NCBI RefSeq assembly: GCF_003435815.1
Contig: NZ_QTUV01000006.1
Location: 113,934 to 177,933 of the forward strand
Direction of reading: 5' to 3'
DNA: 64,000 bases
Source: Dorea sp. AM10-31
GTDB lineage: Bacteria; Bacillota; Clostridia; Lachnospirales; Lachnospiraceae
Shown here: piece by piece, positions 46,379-54,112 of the stretch
Position numbering within the stretch: the stretch's first letter is position 1
How the letters are laid out: each line of letters begins with the position of its first letter
Notes under the pieces: model-generated
What the model was told of the DNA's origin: nothing
Databases searched by the model: none
Seen by the model: the letters and a program-made list of their open reading frames with translations, nothing else
Translations under genes and position numbers: made by a program

Positions 46379-46816
46379 GTGGCAACAAAGGTAGATAAGA
46401 AAAACGCAATACGACAAGGTATTACAGAGGTGGAAATCGTATATTTCCAAAATTTGGCAGGTAAAACATTTCTGTATGTTTGTGGAGATGAATATTTTGA
46501 AGTTTCTTTTCCAATAGATCACTTTCTACATTTAACAGGAGTGGAGACAAGACTTTCGGCCAAGGATTTTTATAAGAATGCAAAAAAATCTATTCTTACA
46601 AATAATCAGTTCTATTTTGACGCAAGACATGTATATGCAAATGCCAAAAGGAAACTTCCGTGTTTAAAACGCTTGCCGGAATTAACGAATGAAATGGTAT
46701 GTGTTCTAAAAAATATGGAAACCATGACAATTACATATAAACTCAGCGTTACAAATTTGGAATTTACAGGAAGTGTGACAAGAAAGCCAAAACGGTATAC
46801 TGGGAAAAAAGATTAA
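46379..46816 (+). CDS. PBECR4-like protein (Barnase-EndoU-ColicinE5/D-RelE fold RNase?)
   Basis: A 145-residue basic protein beginning with GTG at 46379 (weak TGAGG site). The pattern LAGKTFLYVCGDEYFEVSFP, then FLHLTGVETRLSAKDFYKNA, a segment QFYFDARHVYANAKRKL, and ITYKLSVTNLEFTGSV matches the PBECR4 domain, a presumed nuclease fold found as part of phage and ICE polyvalent proteins. Here it stands alone. Candidate catalytic residues are the His of FLHLTG and the Lys/Arg/His near DARHVYANAKRK. It directly follows a structured RNA and terminator, as toxins do in type III toxin-antitoxin loci; RNase activity is an inference from fold. Confidence 0.7.
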   Translation: MATKVDKKNAIRQGITEVEIVYFQNLAGKTFLYVCGDEYFEVSFPIDHFLHLTGVETRLSAKDFYKNAKKSILTNNQFYFDARHVYANAKRKLPCLKRLPELTNEMVCVLKNMETMTITYKLSVTNLEFTGSVTRKPKRYTGKKD

Positions 46817-46874
46817 GAAAAGAATAAAGAGCTGGTTTTAATTGTAAAATTTATGGGGAACTAACATCAGTTTA

Positions 46875-46931
46875 TTGACATGAATTTAAAAATAAGTATA
46901 ATAATAGTTGAGTAATTGTTCAACTATTATT
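46875..46931 (+). promoter_or_regulatory. cadC promoter and CadC-type operator
   Basis: TTGACA (46875-46880), 16-base spacer, TATAAT (46897-46902). AATAATAGTTGA and TCAACTATTATT (46900-46931) form a 12-bp inverted repeat over the -10 and start point, the usual place for an ArsR/CadC repressor site. Confidence 0.85.
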
Positions 46932-46947
46932 ATTTGGAGGTGAATAT

Positions 46948-47307
46948 ATGCCAAAAACGTCTTATATTTGTAATTGCGATGTAATTCATGAGGATATTGT
47001 GAATGATGTGAAATCCAAGATGCAGCCGAAAGATGATTATATCCAGTTGGCTTCTTTGTTTAAGCTATTTGGAGATGGAACTAGAGTACAAATCTTACAC
47101 GCTCTAGAACAGAGTGAGATGTGTGTATGTGATCTTGCAGTGCTACTGGGGGTAACAAAATCTGCAATTTCGCATCAGTTAAAGGCATTACGCCTTGCGA
47201 ATCTGGTAAAATTCCGTAAAGAAGCACAGATAGTTTACTACTCGCTGGCAGATGATCATGTGAAAGAGATTATTGACAAGGGATTTGAGCATCTTTGGCA
47301 GAAATAA
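46948..47307 (+). CDS. cadC: CadC-like ArsR-family metal-responsive repressor
   Basis: A 119-residue winged-helix repressor. The N-terminal Cys pair CNC (Cys8, Cys10) and CVC in the alpha-3 helix (Cys59, Cys61) form the Cd/Pb/Zn site of CadC. The DNA-binding helix is VTKSAISHQLKALRLANLV. When metal binds, the repressor leaves its operator and the pump is made. ATG at 46948 after TTTGGAGGTG. First gene of the operon running to 53054. Confidence 0.92.
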   Translation: MPKTSYICNCDVIHEDIVNDVKSKMQPKDDYIQLASLFKLFGDGTRVQILHALEQSEMCVCDLAVLLGVTKSAISHQLKALRLANLVKFRKEAQIVYYSLADDHVKEIIDKGFEHLWQK

Positions 47308-47319
47308 TATTTTTTAACA

Positions 47320-47345
47320 TTATAGTTGAGTAATTGAACAATTAA
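47320..47345 (+). promoter_or_regulatory. Second CadC-type operator in front of cadA
   Basis: TTATAGTTGAGTAATTG repeats the left arm and centre of the operator at 46900 (ATAGTTGAGTAATTG). The right arm is poorer. It lies between cadC and cadA, so cadA may have its own repressed start. Confidence 0.65.
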
Positions 47346-47366
47346 ACAAATTATAAGGAGATTATC

Positions 47367-49721
47367 ATGAAACGCATATTTCTATTAAAAGGGTTGGACT
47401 GTCCAAATTGTTCCGCAAAAATTGAAAAAGAAGTCGGAGAGTTGGATGGAGTGCAATCCTCAGTGGTAAATCTGATGAAGCAGACGCTTACAATCAATGT
47501 TGCTCAGACAGCCGCAGATACGATAGCCAGTCAGATTGAAACGATTGTTCATAGCCATGAGCCAGATGTGGAAGTTCAGGAAGAAACCGTTATGAATGTT
47601 ACAAAGAGTTATTCATTAAAAGGGTTGGACTGTCCGAATTGTTCCGCAAAAATTGAAAAAGAAGTCGGAGAGTTGGATGGAGTGCAATCCTCAGTGGTAA
47701 ATCTGATGAAGCAGACGCTTACAATCAATGTTGCTCAGACAGCCGCAGATACGATAGCCAGTCAGATTGAAACGATTGTTCATAGCCATGAGCCAGATGT
47801 GGAAGTTTCTGAAATTGTACAGGAATCTTATATACCGGAAAAAAAGCAGGAGGCCAATGAATCCTATAACAATGAGGATAAGAAGTTGACAGTTCGTTTA
47901 GCGACTGGTGCAGCAATCTATGCCATTGGTATGGCATTGACTGTTTTTGCGAAAGTGCCACTGCCTATCGAGTTAGCTTTTCTCATTGTTTCTTATGTTA
48001 TTCTTGGTGGAGATGTTGTATGGCAGGCTGTGAGGAACATTTCAAAGGGGCGTGTATTTGATGAACATTTTTTGATGAGTGTTTCTACGATTGGGGCTTT
48101 TGTCATTGGTGAATATCCAGAAGCAGTTGCTGTTATGCTATTCTATCAGGTAGGTGAATTTTTTCAGTCATTGGCTGTTAAGCGTTCCAGAAAATCTATA
48201 TCAGACTTAATGGATATACGTCCAGATTCTGCTACAGTAAGAAGAAATGGGGAATTGATTACCATATCTCCAGAAAATGTCTCCATTGGTGAGATTATTA
48301 TTGTAAAGCCTGGTGAAAAAATTCCATTAGACGGTGTGGTATTGGATGGAGATTCTATGCTGGATACAAGGGCCTTAACAGGAGAATCAGTTCCGAGAAG
48401 TGTTCATAAAGGAGACGAAGCACTTTCCGGTTGTATGAATCAGACGGGTGTCTTAATGATTAAGACAACAAAAGCATTTGGTGAATCTACGGCTTCAAAG
48501 ATTATTGATCTTGTGGAAAATGCGTCAAGCCGAAAAGCACCAACAGAAAATTTTATTACTACATTTGCACGTTATTATACACCTGTGGTTGTAATCTTAG
48601 CAGCTTTTCTGGCGATTCTGCCACCGATCATTCTTGGCGGAGGCTGGACAGAGTGGATTCGCAGAGGATTTGTTTTCCTTGTGGTATCTTGTCCATGTGC
48701 ATTGGTTATTTCAATCCCGCTGACTTTCTTCGGCGGCATTGGTGCAGCATCTAAACGAGGTGTTCTTGTAAAAGGAAGCAATTATTTAGAGGCACTTAAT
48801 AATGTCAGCGTTATTGTGTTCGATAAAACCGGAACACTTACAAAAGGTGTTTTCAATGTGACGGATATTTTGCCTGCAAATGGATTTTCAAAAGAACAGG
48901 TTCTGGAGTATGCGGCAGAGGCAGAGAGTTTTTCTAACCATCCTATTGCAAAATCCATTCTTGCTGCTTATGAAAAAGAAATTGATCAGTCAGTGATTTC
49001 TGATTATAAGGAAATTTCAGGATATGGAATCAGTGTAATGGCAGGGGAAAAGAAAGTTTTTGCTGGCAATACGAAACTTATGGATACAGAATGTATAGAG
49101 TACACAACCTGTGAAAAAGCAGGTACAAAAGTTTATTTGGCTGTAGATGGTCAATATGCAGGATGTATTTTGATAACAGATGAAGTGAAGCCGGACAGTA
49201 AAAAAGCAATTTCTGACCTGAAACATATCGGCGTGGAAAAAACAGTCATGCTTACCGGTGATGATGAAAAAATTGGGAAGTCTGTTGCAGAAGAATTGCA
49301 GTTGGATAAATATTATGCACAGCTGCTTCCTGACCAAAAAGTGGAAAAGGTTGAGCTTTTAGATAGTAAAAAGAGACCGGGAAGCAAATTGGCTTTTGTT
49401 GGTGATGGTATCAATGACGCTCCTGTCCTTGCCCGTGCAGATGTTGGTATTGCAATGGGTGGGCTTGGTTCGGATGCGGCCATTGAAGCAGCAGATGTAG
49501 TTCTGATGACAGATGAACCGTCTAAGCTGGTGGACGCGATTGAAGTAGCAAAAGCGACAAAACAGATTGTCATGCAGAATATAGTGATTGCTCTTGGGAT
49601 TAAGAGTGTGTTCCTGATTCTTGGCGCTCTTGGTATTGCGGGAATGTGGGAAGCTGTATTTGGTGATGTAGGCGTTACCATAATTGCTGTTTTGAACGCA
49701 ATGAGAATTTTGAAAAAATAG
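47367..49721 (+). CDS. cadA: Cd/Zn/Pb-exporting P-type ATPase with duplicated metal-binding domain
   Basis: A 784-residue P1B-ATPase pumping divalent soft metals out. Two N-terminal HMA domains, both GLDCPNCSAKIEKEV (about 9-75 and 86-152), are identical in protein. The membrane/catalytic part has SCPCALVIS (Cys442-Pro-Cys444, the metal site of the Zn/Cd/Pb class), TGES phosphatase loop, DKTGTLTKG (phospho-Asp486), and GDGINDAPVLARADVGIAMG. All signatures are intact. The usual single HMA domain is doubled by a recent DNA duplication. ATG at 47367 after AAGGAGATT. Confidence 0.96.
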   Translation: MKRIFLLKGLDCPNCSAKIEKEVGELDGVQSSVVNLMKQTLTINVAQTAADTIASQIETIVHSHEPDVEVQEETVMNVTKSYSLKGLDCPNCSAKIEKEVGELDGVQSSVVNLMKQTLTINVAQTAADTIASQIETIVHSHEPDVEVSEIVQESYIPEKKQEANESYNNEDKKLTVRLATGAAIYAIGMALTVFAKVPLPIELAFLIVSYVILGGDVVWQAVRNISKGRVFDEHFLMSVSTIGAFVIGEYPEAVAVMLFYQVGEFFQSLAVKRSRKSISDLMDIRPDSATVRRNGELITISPENVSIGEIIIVKPGEKIPLDGVVLDGDSMLDTRALTGESVPRSVHKGDEALSGCMNQTGVLMIKTTKAFGESTASKIIDLVENASSRKAPTENFITTFARYYTPVVVILAAFLAILPPIILGGGWTEWIRRGFVFLVVSCPCALVISIPLTFFGGIGAASKRGVLVKGSNYLEALNNVSVIVFDKTGTLTKGVFNVTDILPANGFSKEQVLEYAAEAESFSNHPIAKSILAAYEKEIDQSVISDYKEISGYGISVMAGEKKVFAGNTKLMDTECIEYTTCEKAGTKVYLAVDGQYAGCILITDEVKPDSKKAISDLKHIGVEKTVMLTGDDEKIGKSVAEELQLDKYYAQLLPDQKVEKVELLDSKKRPGSKLAFVGDGINDAPVLARADVGIAMGGLGSDAAIEAADVVLMTDEPSKLVDAIEVAKATKQIVMQNIVIALGIKSVFLILGALGIAGMWEAVFGDVGVTIIAVLNAMRILKK
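47384..47807 (+). repeat. Tandem 193-bp direct repeat encoding the CadA HMA domain
   Basis: Bases 47384-47576 and 47615-47807 are the same except for one A/G difference near the CPNC codons (period 231 bases, 77 codons). Near-zero divergence at silent sites means a recent in-frame duplication. Confidence 0.95.
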
Positions 49722-49737
49722 GAAATGAGGTGGAAAT

Positions 49738-50256
49738 GTGAAACGAAAACTGATTCTGTTAGTTGTTACGATTGTTTTTCTTGTAGGTTTTGGTGTCATT
49801 TTACATTCACCGCCTTCTATGATTGATACAGTCACAGGAGCAACACCGAAGTCAAAAAAGGCGGCTCAAGCCTCCGCACAGTTGGAAGGCTCTTATGTTC
49901 TCGGTATTAATATGATGTCAGATGGTCTCGACAACGAGAACACCCGGAATAAATTAAAAGAATTGGCACTGGACGATTCGGAAACAAATGAAACAGATCT
50001 CATGAAAACGGACATTAGTTTTCGGTTATATGTATCTGAGACGGATTATCCGCTTGTCAGTTATGCTAAGAAACTCTGTGACAGGTTGAAACAGGTCGGT
50101 TTTTCCGTAGATCTGAAAGAGTACAGTAACACAATGATGCTATCAAGAGTGGTAAGTGGAAAGTATGATGTATTCCTGGCATCGGATGATTTTATTGACG
50201 TTACAACGCTAACACAGATGGACTATATGATCATGGACAGCGAAGAAATGAGGTGA
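49738..50256 (+). CDS. Membrane-anchored protein with flavinylation-type motif and binding-protein-like domain
   Basis: A 172-residue protein starting with GTG at 49738. One N-terminal membrane helix (about 4-22) is followed outside the membrane by MIDTVTGATPKSKKA. D-x-V-T-G-A-T-x-x-S is the pattern at which ApbE-type enzymes attach FMN to Thr (here Thr36) in RnfG/NqrC-like and FMN_bind proteins, although the fold that normally precedes it is missing. The rest resembles the C-terminal lobe of peptide-binding lipoproteins (KKLCDRLKQVGFSVDLKEY, VVSGKYDVFLASDDF). No ApbE gene is in the window. It is embedded in the cad operon before a cytochrome b-like gene. Confidence 0.6.
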   Translation: MKRKLILLVVTIVFLVGFGVILHSPPSMIDTVTGATPKSKKAAQASAQLEGSYVLGINMMSDGLDNENTRNKLKELALDDSETNETDLMKTDISFRLYVSETDYPLVSYAKKLCDRLKQVGFSVDLKEYSNTMMLSRVVSGKYDVFLASDDFIDVTTLTQMDYMIMDSEEMR

Positions 50257-50266
50257 GCGGGAATTT

Positions 50267-50806
50267 ATGAGAAAATGGAATACGATTTTGTCTGTTTTAA
50301 TGCTTCTCATTTTTATGATTCATGGAATCATGGGCAGCTTTATGCTGAACGGAGTTGGAAGTAGTGCAGGGAAACTTCTTGCATGGATTGGTGTTGGTAT
50401 TCTTGTTATGCATACGGTGATTGGTGTCATCCTGACAGTTCAGAGTTTACAGACAGCGAAGCAATCAGGAAAAATGTATCTGAAACAAAACGTCATATTT
50501 TGGGCGAGACGAGCCAGTGGGATGGCAATACTGATTCTGCTGTTATTCCATATTGGCTTGTTTGGAAAGGTGCAGAATGGGACATATATTTTGTTCCCTT
50601 TTACAACGGTAAAGATGGTAACTCAGCTTTTGTTCGTAGCGGCAATCTTTGTTCATATTTTTATCAATATACGCCCATTGCTCGTATCACTTGGAATCAT
50701 TAGTTATAAAGAACGAAGGAGCGATATTTATTTGATCCTTTCGGTGCTTCTTCTTTTTATAGCGGGAGCGGTTATTTTATATTATATTGGGTGGCAATAT
50801 CTATGA
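50267..50806 (+). CDS. Cytochrome b-like membrane subunit of a fumarate-reductase-type complex
   Basis: A 179-residue protein with five hydrophobic segments (about 5-25, 35-60, 75-102, 112-135, 155-175). His residues within helices, in FMIHGIMG, VMHTVIGV, LLFHIGLF and FVHIFINI, are spaced like the haem ligands of dihaem SdhC/FrdC proteins. Position before the flavoprotein and iron-sulfur genes supports a quinone/haem anchor role. The stop overlaps the next start (ATGA). Confidence 0.75.
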   Translation: MRKWNTILSVLMLLIFMIHGIMGSFMLNGVGSSAGKLLAWIGVGILVMHTVIGVILTVQSLQTAKQSGKMYLKQNVIFWARRASGMAILILLLFHIGLFGKVQNGTYILFPFTTVKMVTQLLFVAAIFVHIFINIRPLLVSLGIISYKERRSDIYLILSVLLLFIAGAVILYYIGWQYL

Positions 50807-52347
50807 GTAAGACAATTATTATTATAGGTGCTGGACTGGCAGGACTTTCAGCGGCTTTGCAGGCAGCGGAAAATGGATGCAATGTAAAACTGGTTTCCTT
50901 CCTTCCGTCAGAGCGGGCACAGTCTGTTATGGCGGAGGGCGGTATCAACGCAGCTTTGAATACAAAAGATGAAAACGACAGTCCCGAAGAACATTTTACA
51001 GATACAATAAAGGCAGCATGTGGTCTGGCAGATCCAAATGCAGTTTGGGGAATGACACAGGCAGCACCGGAGCTGGTGCACTGGCTGCTAAAACTTGGAG
51101 TTAAATTTAACATGAGTGGCTATGATGATGTGGATCTGCGGAATTTTGGCGGGCAGAAAAAGAAAAGGACTGCTTTTGCGCAGAGTGATACCGGGAAGCA
51201 GATCATGACAGCTATGATAGACGCTGTTCGCAGGAAAGAAGCATCTGGTATGGTAGAACGGTTCAGCCATCATTCTTTCCTAACACTTCGTCTGTGTGAC
51301 AATATTTGTTGTGGCTGCGTAATCAGGGATGAATACAGTCAGGAGACTGTGGAATTACCGGGGGATGCGGTTATTGTTGCTACCGGTGGTATGCACGGAT
51401 TGTTTGGAAATACAACGGGTTCGCTGAGCAATACAGGAGAAGTCACCGCAGAATTGTTCCGGCTTGGTGTTCCTCTGGCAAATGGCGAGATGATCCAGTA
51501 TCATCCGACAACTGTGAAATGTGGTGGAAAACGCATGCTCATCAGCGAGGCGGCCAGAGGGGAAGGTGGCAGGTTGTTTGCCATGAAAGATGGAAAACAA
51601 TGGTATTTCATGGAGGAAAAATACCCGGAGCTTGGAAATCTGATGCCACGAGATATTACCGCCAGAGAGATATGGAAGGTCAGCCATGAATCAGAGGTAT
51701 TTCTTGACATGACGGAAATATCGGACGAGATTATTTCAAATAAGCTATCTGGTCTGGCAGACGATTGTATGACCTATCTGCATAAAGATATACGAAAGGA
51801 ACCGGTGTCTGTTTTACCGGGAATTCACTATTTTATGGGAGGCATTCTGGTGGATGAGCAGCACAGAACGCCGATTCAGAATCTTTACGCTGCCGGAGAA
51901 TGCTGTGCCCAATATCATGGTGCCAACCGTCTTGGTGGAAATTCTCTGTTAGGAGCGTTATACGGAGGACGTGTTGCGGCAAAATCAGCATGCGAACAGG
52001 CAGATGTAGTAGATCTATCTTGTGCGACACAGATAGGTTTTCCACCAGCGTCCCAAATTTCAGAAATAAAGCAATTAAACAAAGTGATGCAGGAGACTAT
52101 GGGCGTTGTCAGAAATGAGAATACGTTGTTAAATGGGATTCAAACGGTACAAGCGTTGACAGGAAATCTTCCATTGCTTGGCATGGCAGTTCTAAAGAGT
52201 GCTCTTGCAAGAAAAGAAAGCCGTGGTGCACACTGGCGGGAGGATTATCCGAAGAGCAATGACGATGATTACCTTAAAACAACGGTAGCCAGATTTGATG
52301 GAAAGCAGATACAGATTTCCTTTGTACCTGTTCCAGAAAGGCGGTGA
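50803..52347 (+). CDS. Fumarate reductase/succinate dehydrogenase-type flavoprotein
   Basis: A 514-residue FAD enzyme. Dinucleotide fold IIIIGAGLAGLSAALQAAE (about 4-22); AEGGINAAL; substrate region HPTTVKCGGKR with the conserved His; catalytic-type Arg in EAARGEGGRLF; and GANRLGGNSLLGALYGG near the C-terminus. The His that covalently binds FAD in SdhA/FrdA (RSHTVAAEGG in E. coli) is replaced: here RAQSVMAEGG, Gln40, as in enzymes with non-covalent FAD such as L-aspartate oxidase. ATG at 50803 is preferred over GTG 50791. The dicarboxylate-type substrate is likely but the exact one is unknown. Confidence 0.85.
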   Translation: MSKTIIIIGAGLAGLSAALQAAENGCNVKLVSFLPSERAQSVMAEGGINAALNTKDENDSPEEHFTDTIKAACGLADPNAVWGMTQAAPELVHWLLKLGVKFNMSGYDDVDLRNFGGQKKKRTAFAQSDTGKQIMTAMIDAVRRKEASGMVERFSHHSFLTLRLCDNICCGCVIRDEYSQETVELPGDAVIVATGGMHGLFGNTTGSLSNTGEVTAELFRLGVPLANGEMIQYHPTTVKCGGKRMLISEAARGEGGRLFAMKDGKQWYFMEEKYPELGNLMPRDITAREIWKVSHESEVFLDMTEISDEIISNKLSGLADDCMTYLHKDIRKEPVSVLPGIHYFMGGILVDEQHRTPIQNLYAAGECCAQYHGANRLGGNSLLGALYGGRVAAKSACEQADVVDLSCATQIGFPPASQISEIKQLNKVMQETMGVVRNENTLLNGIQTVQALTGNLPLLGMAVLKSALARKESRGAHWREDYPKSNDDDYLKTTVARFDGKQIQISFVPVPERR

Positions 52348-53054
52348 TTCACTTGGTATATAAAATAAGAATCAGGCGGCAGGAGAGTCAGAAATCAGAC
52401 AGTTATTGGCAGGAATTTGAGTTTGACGGAAGCAAAAACAGCTCTGTTGCCAATGTTCTAAAGGAATTGAACAGTAGAACCCCTTTGAAAGATAATTCAG
52501 GTAATATAGTTACTCCCATCAGCTGGGAATGTAGCTGTATGGTGCGAAAATGTGGGGCTTGCGCCATGCTGATTAACGAACGTCCGAGGCTGGCATGCTC
52601 TACATTTCTACATACGTTAAAAGGTTCTACAATCACCTTGGAACCTTTAAGCAAATTTCCGCTTGTAAGAGATTTGATCGTTGACCGGTCAATTCTGTTT
52701 GAAAATTTGAAAAAACTGAACCTTTGGCTTGAAAGTGAAGCTTATATGAATCCGTGGACACATGAACCGAGATACCAGTCGGCACGCTGTCTGACGTGTG
52801 GCTGCTGCCTTGAAGTGTGTCCTAACTTCTCTGCAAATGGGACTTTCGCAGGCGCTGTTGCTGCAGTCAACGCATTTCGGATTCTGAATGAAGAACAGGA
52901 AAGCACTCATTTGAATGAGATTTCTGCTGAATATAAGAAGAAATATTTTGAGGGATGCGGGAAGTCGTTATCTTGTCATGATATTTGTCCGATTGGTCTG
53001 CCTGTGGAAGAACTGCTTGTAAGGTCGAATGCAGCGGCTGTTTGGGGCAAATAA
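52344..53054 (+). CDS. Iron-sulfur subunit (FrdB/SdhB-like)
   Basis: A 236-residue electron-transfer subunit. The N-terminal 2Fe-2S ferredoxin domain has WECSCMVRKCGACAML and a fourth Cys in RLACSTF. The C-terminal part has CLTCGCCLEVCPN and CGKSLSCHDICPIGLP, enough Cys for the 4Fe-4S and 3Fe-4S clusters of the family. GTG at 52344 overlaps the flavoprotein stop (GTGA), so subunit synthesis is coupled. With the flavoprotein and cytochrome b-like gene it makes a complete three-subunit quinone-linked reductase. Confidence 0.9.
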   Translation: MIHLVYKIRIRRQESQKSDSYWQEFEFDGSKNSSVANVLKELNSRTPLKDNSGNIVTPISWECSCMVRKCGACAMLINERPRLACSTFLHTLKGSTITLEPLSKFPLVRDLIVDRSILFENLKKLNLWLESEAYMNPWTHEPRYQSARCLTCGCCLEVCPNFSANGTFAGAVAAVNAFRILNEEQESTHLNEISAEYKKKYFEGCGKSLSCHDICPIGLPVEELLVRSNAAAVWGK

Positions 53055-53086
53055 AATGGATGATAAAAGCTATAATGAATGTATGA

Positions 53087-53115
53087 AGAGAATCAAAAAC
53101 TTGATTCTCTTTTTT
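53087..53115 (+). terminator. Strong terminator of the cad-reductase operon
   Basis: AGAGAATCAA pairs perfectly with TTGATTCTCT, loop AAAC region, then TTTTT. Confidence 0.92.
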
Positions 53116-53127
53116 AAAATACATACA

Positions 53128-53165
53128 TTGACAAATATCTATGTATATATTATATTGAACATAGA
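53128..53165 (+). promoter_or_regulatory. arsR promoter and operator
   Basis: TTGACA (53128-53133), 17-base spacer, TATATT (53151-53156). TCTATGT (53138-53144) and ACATAGA (53159-53165) form an inverted repeat flanking the -10, placed for ArsR repression. Confidence 0.85.
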
Positions 53166-53189
53166 CAATGATCAATGTGAGGTGTCAAT

Positions 53190-53489
53190 ATGAATGCAAT
53201 GGATGTGGCTTTGATATGCAAGGCTTTGGGCGATGCGAACCGGCTGGAAATTGTACAGATGCTGTCGGATGGAGAAAAGTGCGGGTGTAAACTTTTGGAA
53301 AGATTTGAAATTACCCAGCCAACTTTATCCCATCATATGAAGATACTGGTAGGATGCGGCCTTGTGAATGATCGTAAGGAAGGAAAATGGCATCACTATT
53401 CTTTGAATTGTGAGACATTGATGAATTACAAACACTTTATAGAATCCCTTACTTGCCTTGGATGCGGTGACGGGGATTGTTGTAAATAA
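53190..53489 (+). CDS. arsR: ArsR-family repressor (arsenic type)
   Basis: A 99-residue winged-helix repressor. The arsenite-binding type motif EKCGCKLLE (Cys31, Cys33) sits at the start of the recognition region, followed by TQPTLSHHMKILVGCGLV. A C-terminal Cys-rich tail CLGCGDGDCC could add ligands. ATG at 53190 follows GAGGTG. It is followed after 19 bases by arsC, with which it shares a promoter. Confidence 0.9.
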   Translation: MNAMDVALICKALGDANRLEIVQMLSDGEKCGCKLLERFEITQPTLSHHMKILVGCGLVNDRKEGKWHHYSLNCETLMNYKHFIESLTCLGCGDGDCCK

Positions 53490-53508
53490 TTTAAGGAGAA
53501 GTTCAAGT

Positions 53509-53922
53509 ATGAATAAGAAAAAAGTTGCTTTTATATGCGTTCATAATTCATGCAGAAGCCAGATTGCAGAAGCTTTGGGAAAACATCTGGCTTCGGATGT
53601 ATTTGAAAGTTATTCGGCAGGGACAGAAACGAAACTACAGATTAATCAGGATGCAGTCCGGATTATGAAAGAATTGTATGGAATTGATATGGAAGCAGAA
53701 GGACAATATAGTAAGCTGATTGATGAGATACCAGTACCGGATATTGCAATTTCAATGGGTTGTAATGTGGGATGTCCGTTTATCGAAAGACCGTTTGATG
53801 ATAATTGGGGACTTGAAGATCCAACCGGAAAGAGTGACGAAGAGTTTAAGAAGGTTATTGATGAGATAAGGATGCAAATTTTTATATTGAAACAACGATT
53901 GGATGAATTTGAAGAAAACTAA
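53509..53922 (+). CDS. arsC: Thioredoxin-linked arsenate reductase
   Basis: A 137-residue ArsC of the low-molecular-weight phosphatase fold. P-loop CVHNSCRSQ (Cys10, Arg16) binds arsenate; Cys85 and Cys89 in MGCNVGCPF form the redox relay; ERPFDDNWGLEDPTGKSDEEF carries the catalytic Asp. It reduces As(V) to As(III). An arsenite exporter (ArsB/Acr3) is not found near it, which is unusual. ATG at 53509 follows AAGGAGAAG; the longer in-frame start overlapping arsR is rejected. Confidence 0.95.
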   Translation: MNKKKVAFICVHNSCRSQIAEALGKHLASDVFESYSAGTETKLQINQDAVRIMKELYGIDMEAEGQYSKLIDEIPVPDIAISMGCNVGCPFIERPFDDNWGLEDPTGKSDEEFKKVIDEIRMQIFILKQRLDEFEEN

Positions 53923-53987
53923 AGAAGTTGAGAAATTGCAGTTTGTCGAACGGATGAGATACAAAAAAACATATAAGAATAATCAAC

Positions 53988-54027
53988 AAGGCAGGTGGTT
54001 TTATAACAAGACTGTCTGCCTTCTTTT
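53988..54027 (+). terminator. Terminator of arsRC
   Basis: AAGGCAG pairs with CTGCCTT around a long loop, then CTTTTAT. Confidence 0.75.
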
Positions 54028-54075
54028 ATGCCAGCAGAGGCTATTTCAAAGGGGCATCCAAAAGACATACAATAT

Positions 54076-54112
54076 ATAGGCTCAAATGGCGAAAGTGCCC
54101 ATTTGGGCCTAT
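54076..54112 (+). terminator. Long hairpin, possible bidirectional terminator
   Basis: ATAGGCTCAAATGG pairs with CCATTTGGGCCTAT (one G-U) around a short loop; TATT follows. Confidence 0.6.

Noticed and set aside
46379..46816. ToxN/CptN/TenpN homologue
   Set aside because: The layout resembles type III systems, but the protein pattern fits PBECR4 and I see no ToxN-family sequence match.
53458..53508. Longer arsenate reductase start overlapping arsR
   Set aside because: The ATG at 53509 has AAGGAG at correct spacing and begins the conserved KKVAFICVHNSC; the upstream extension has no similarity.
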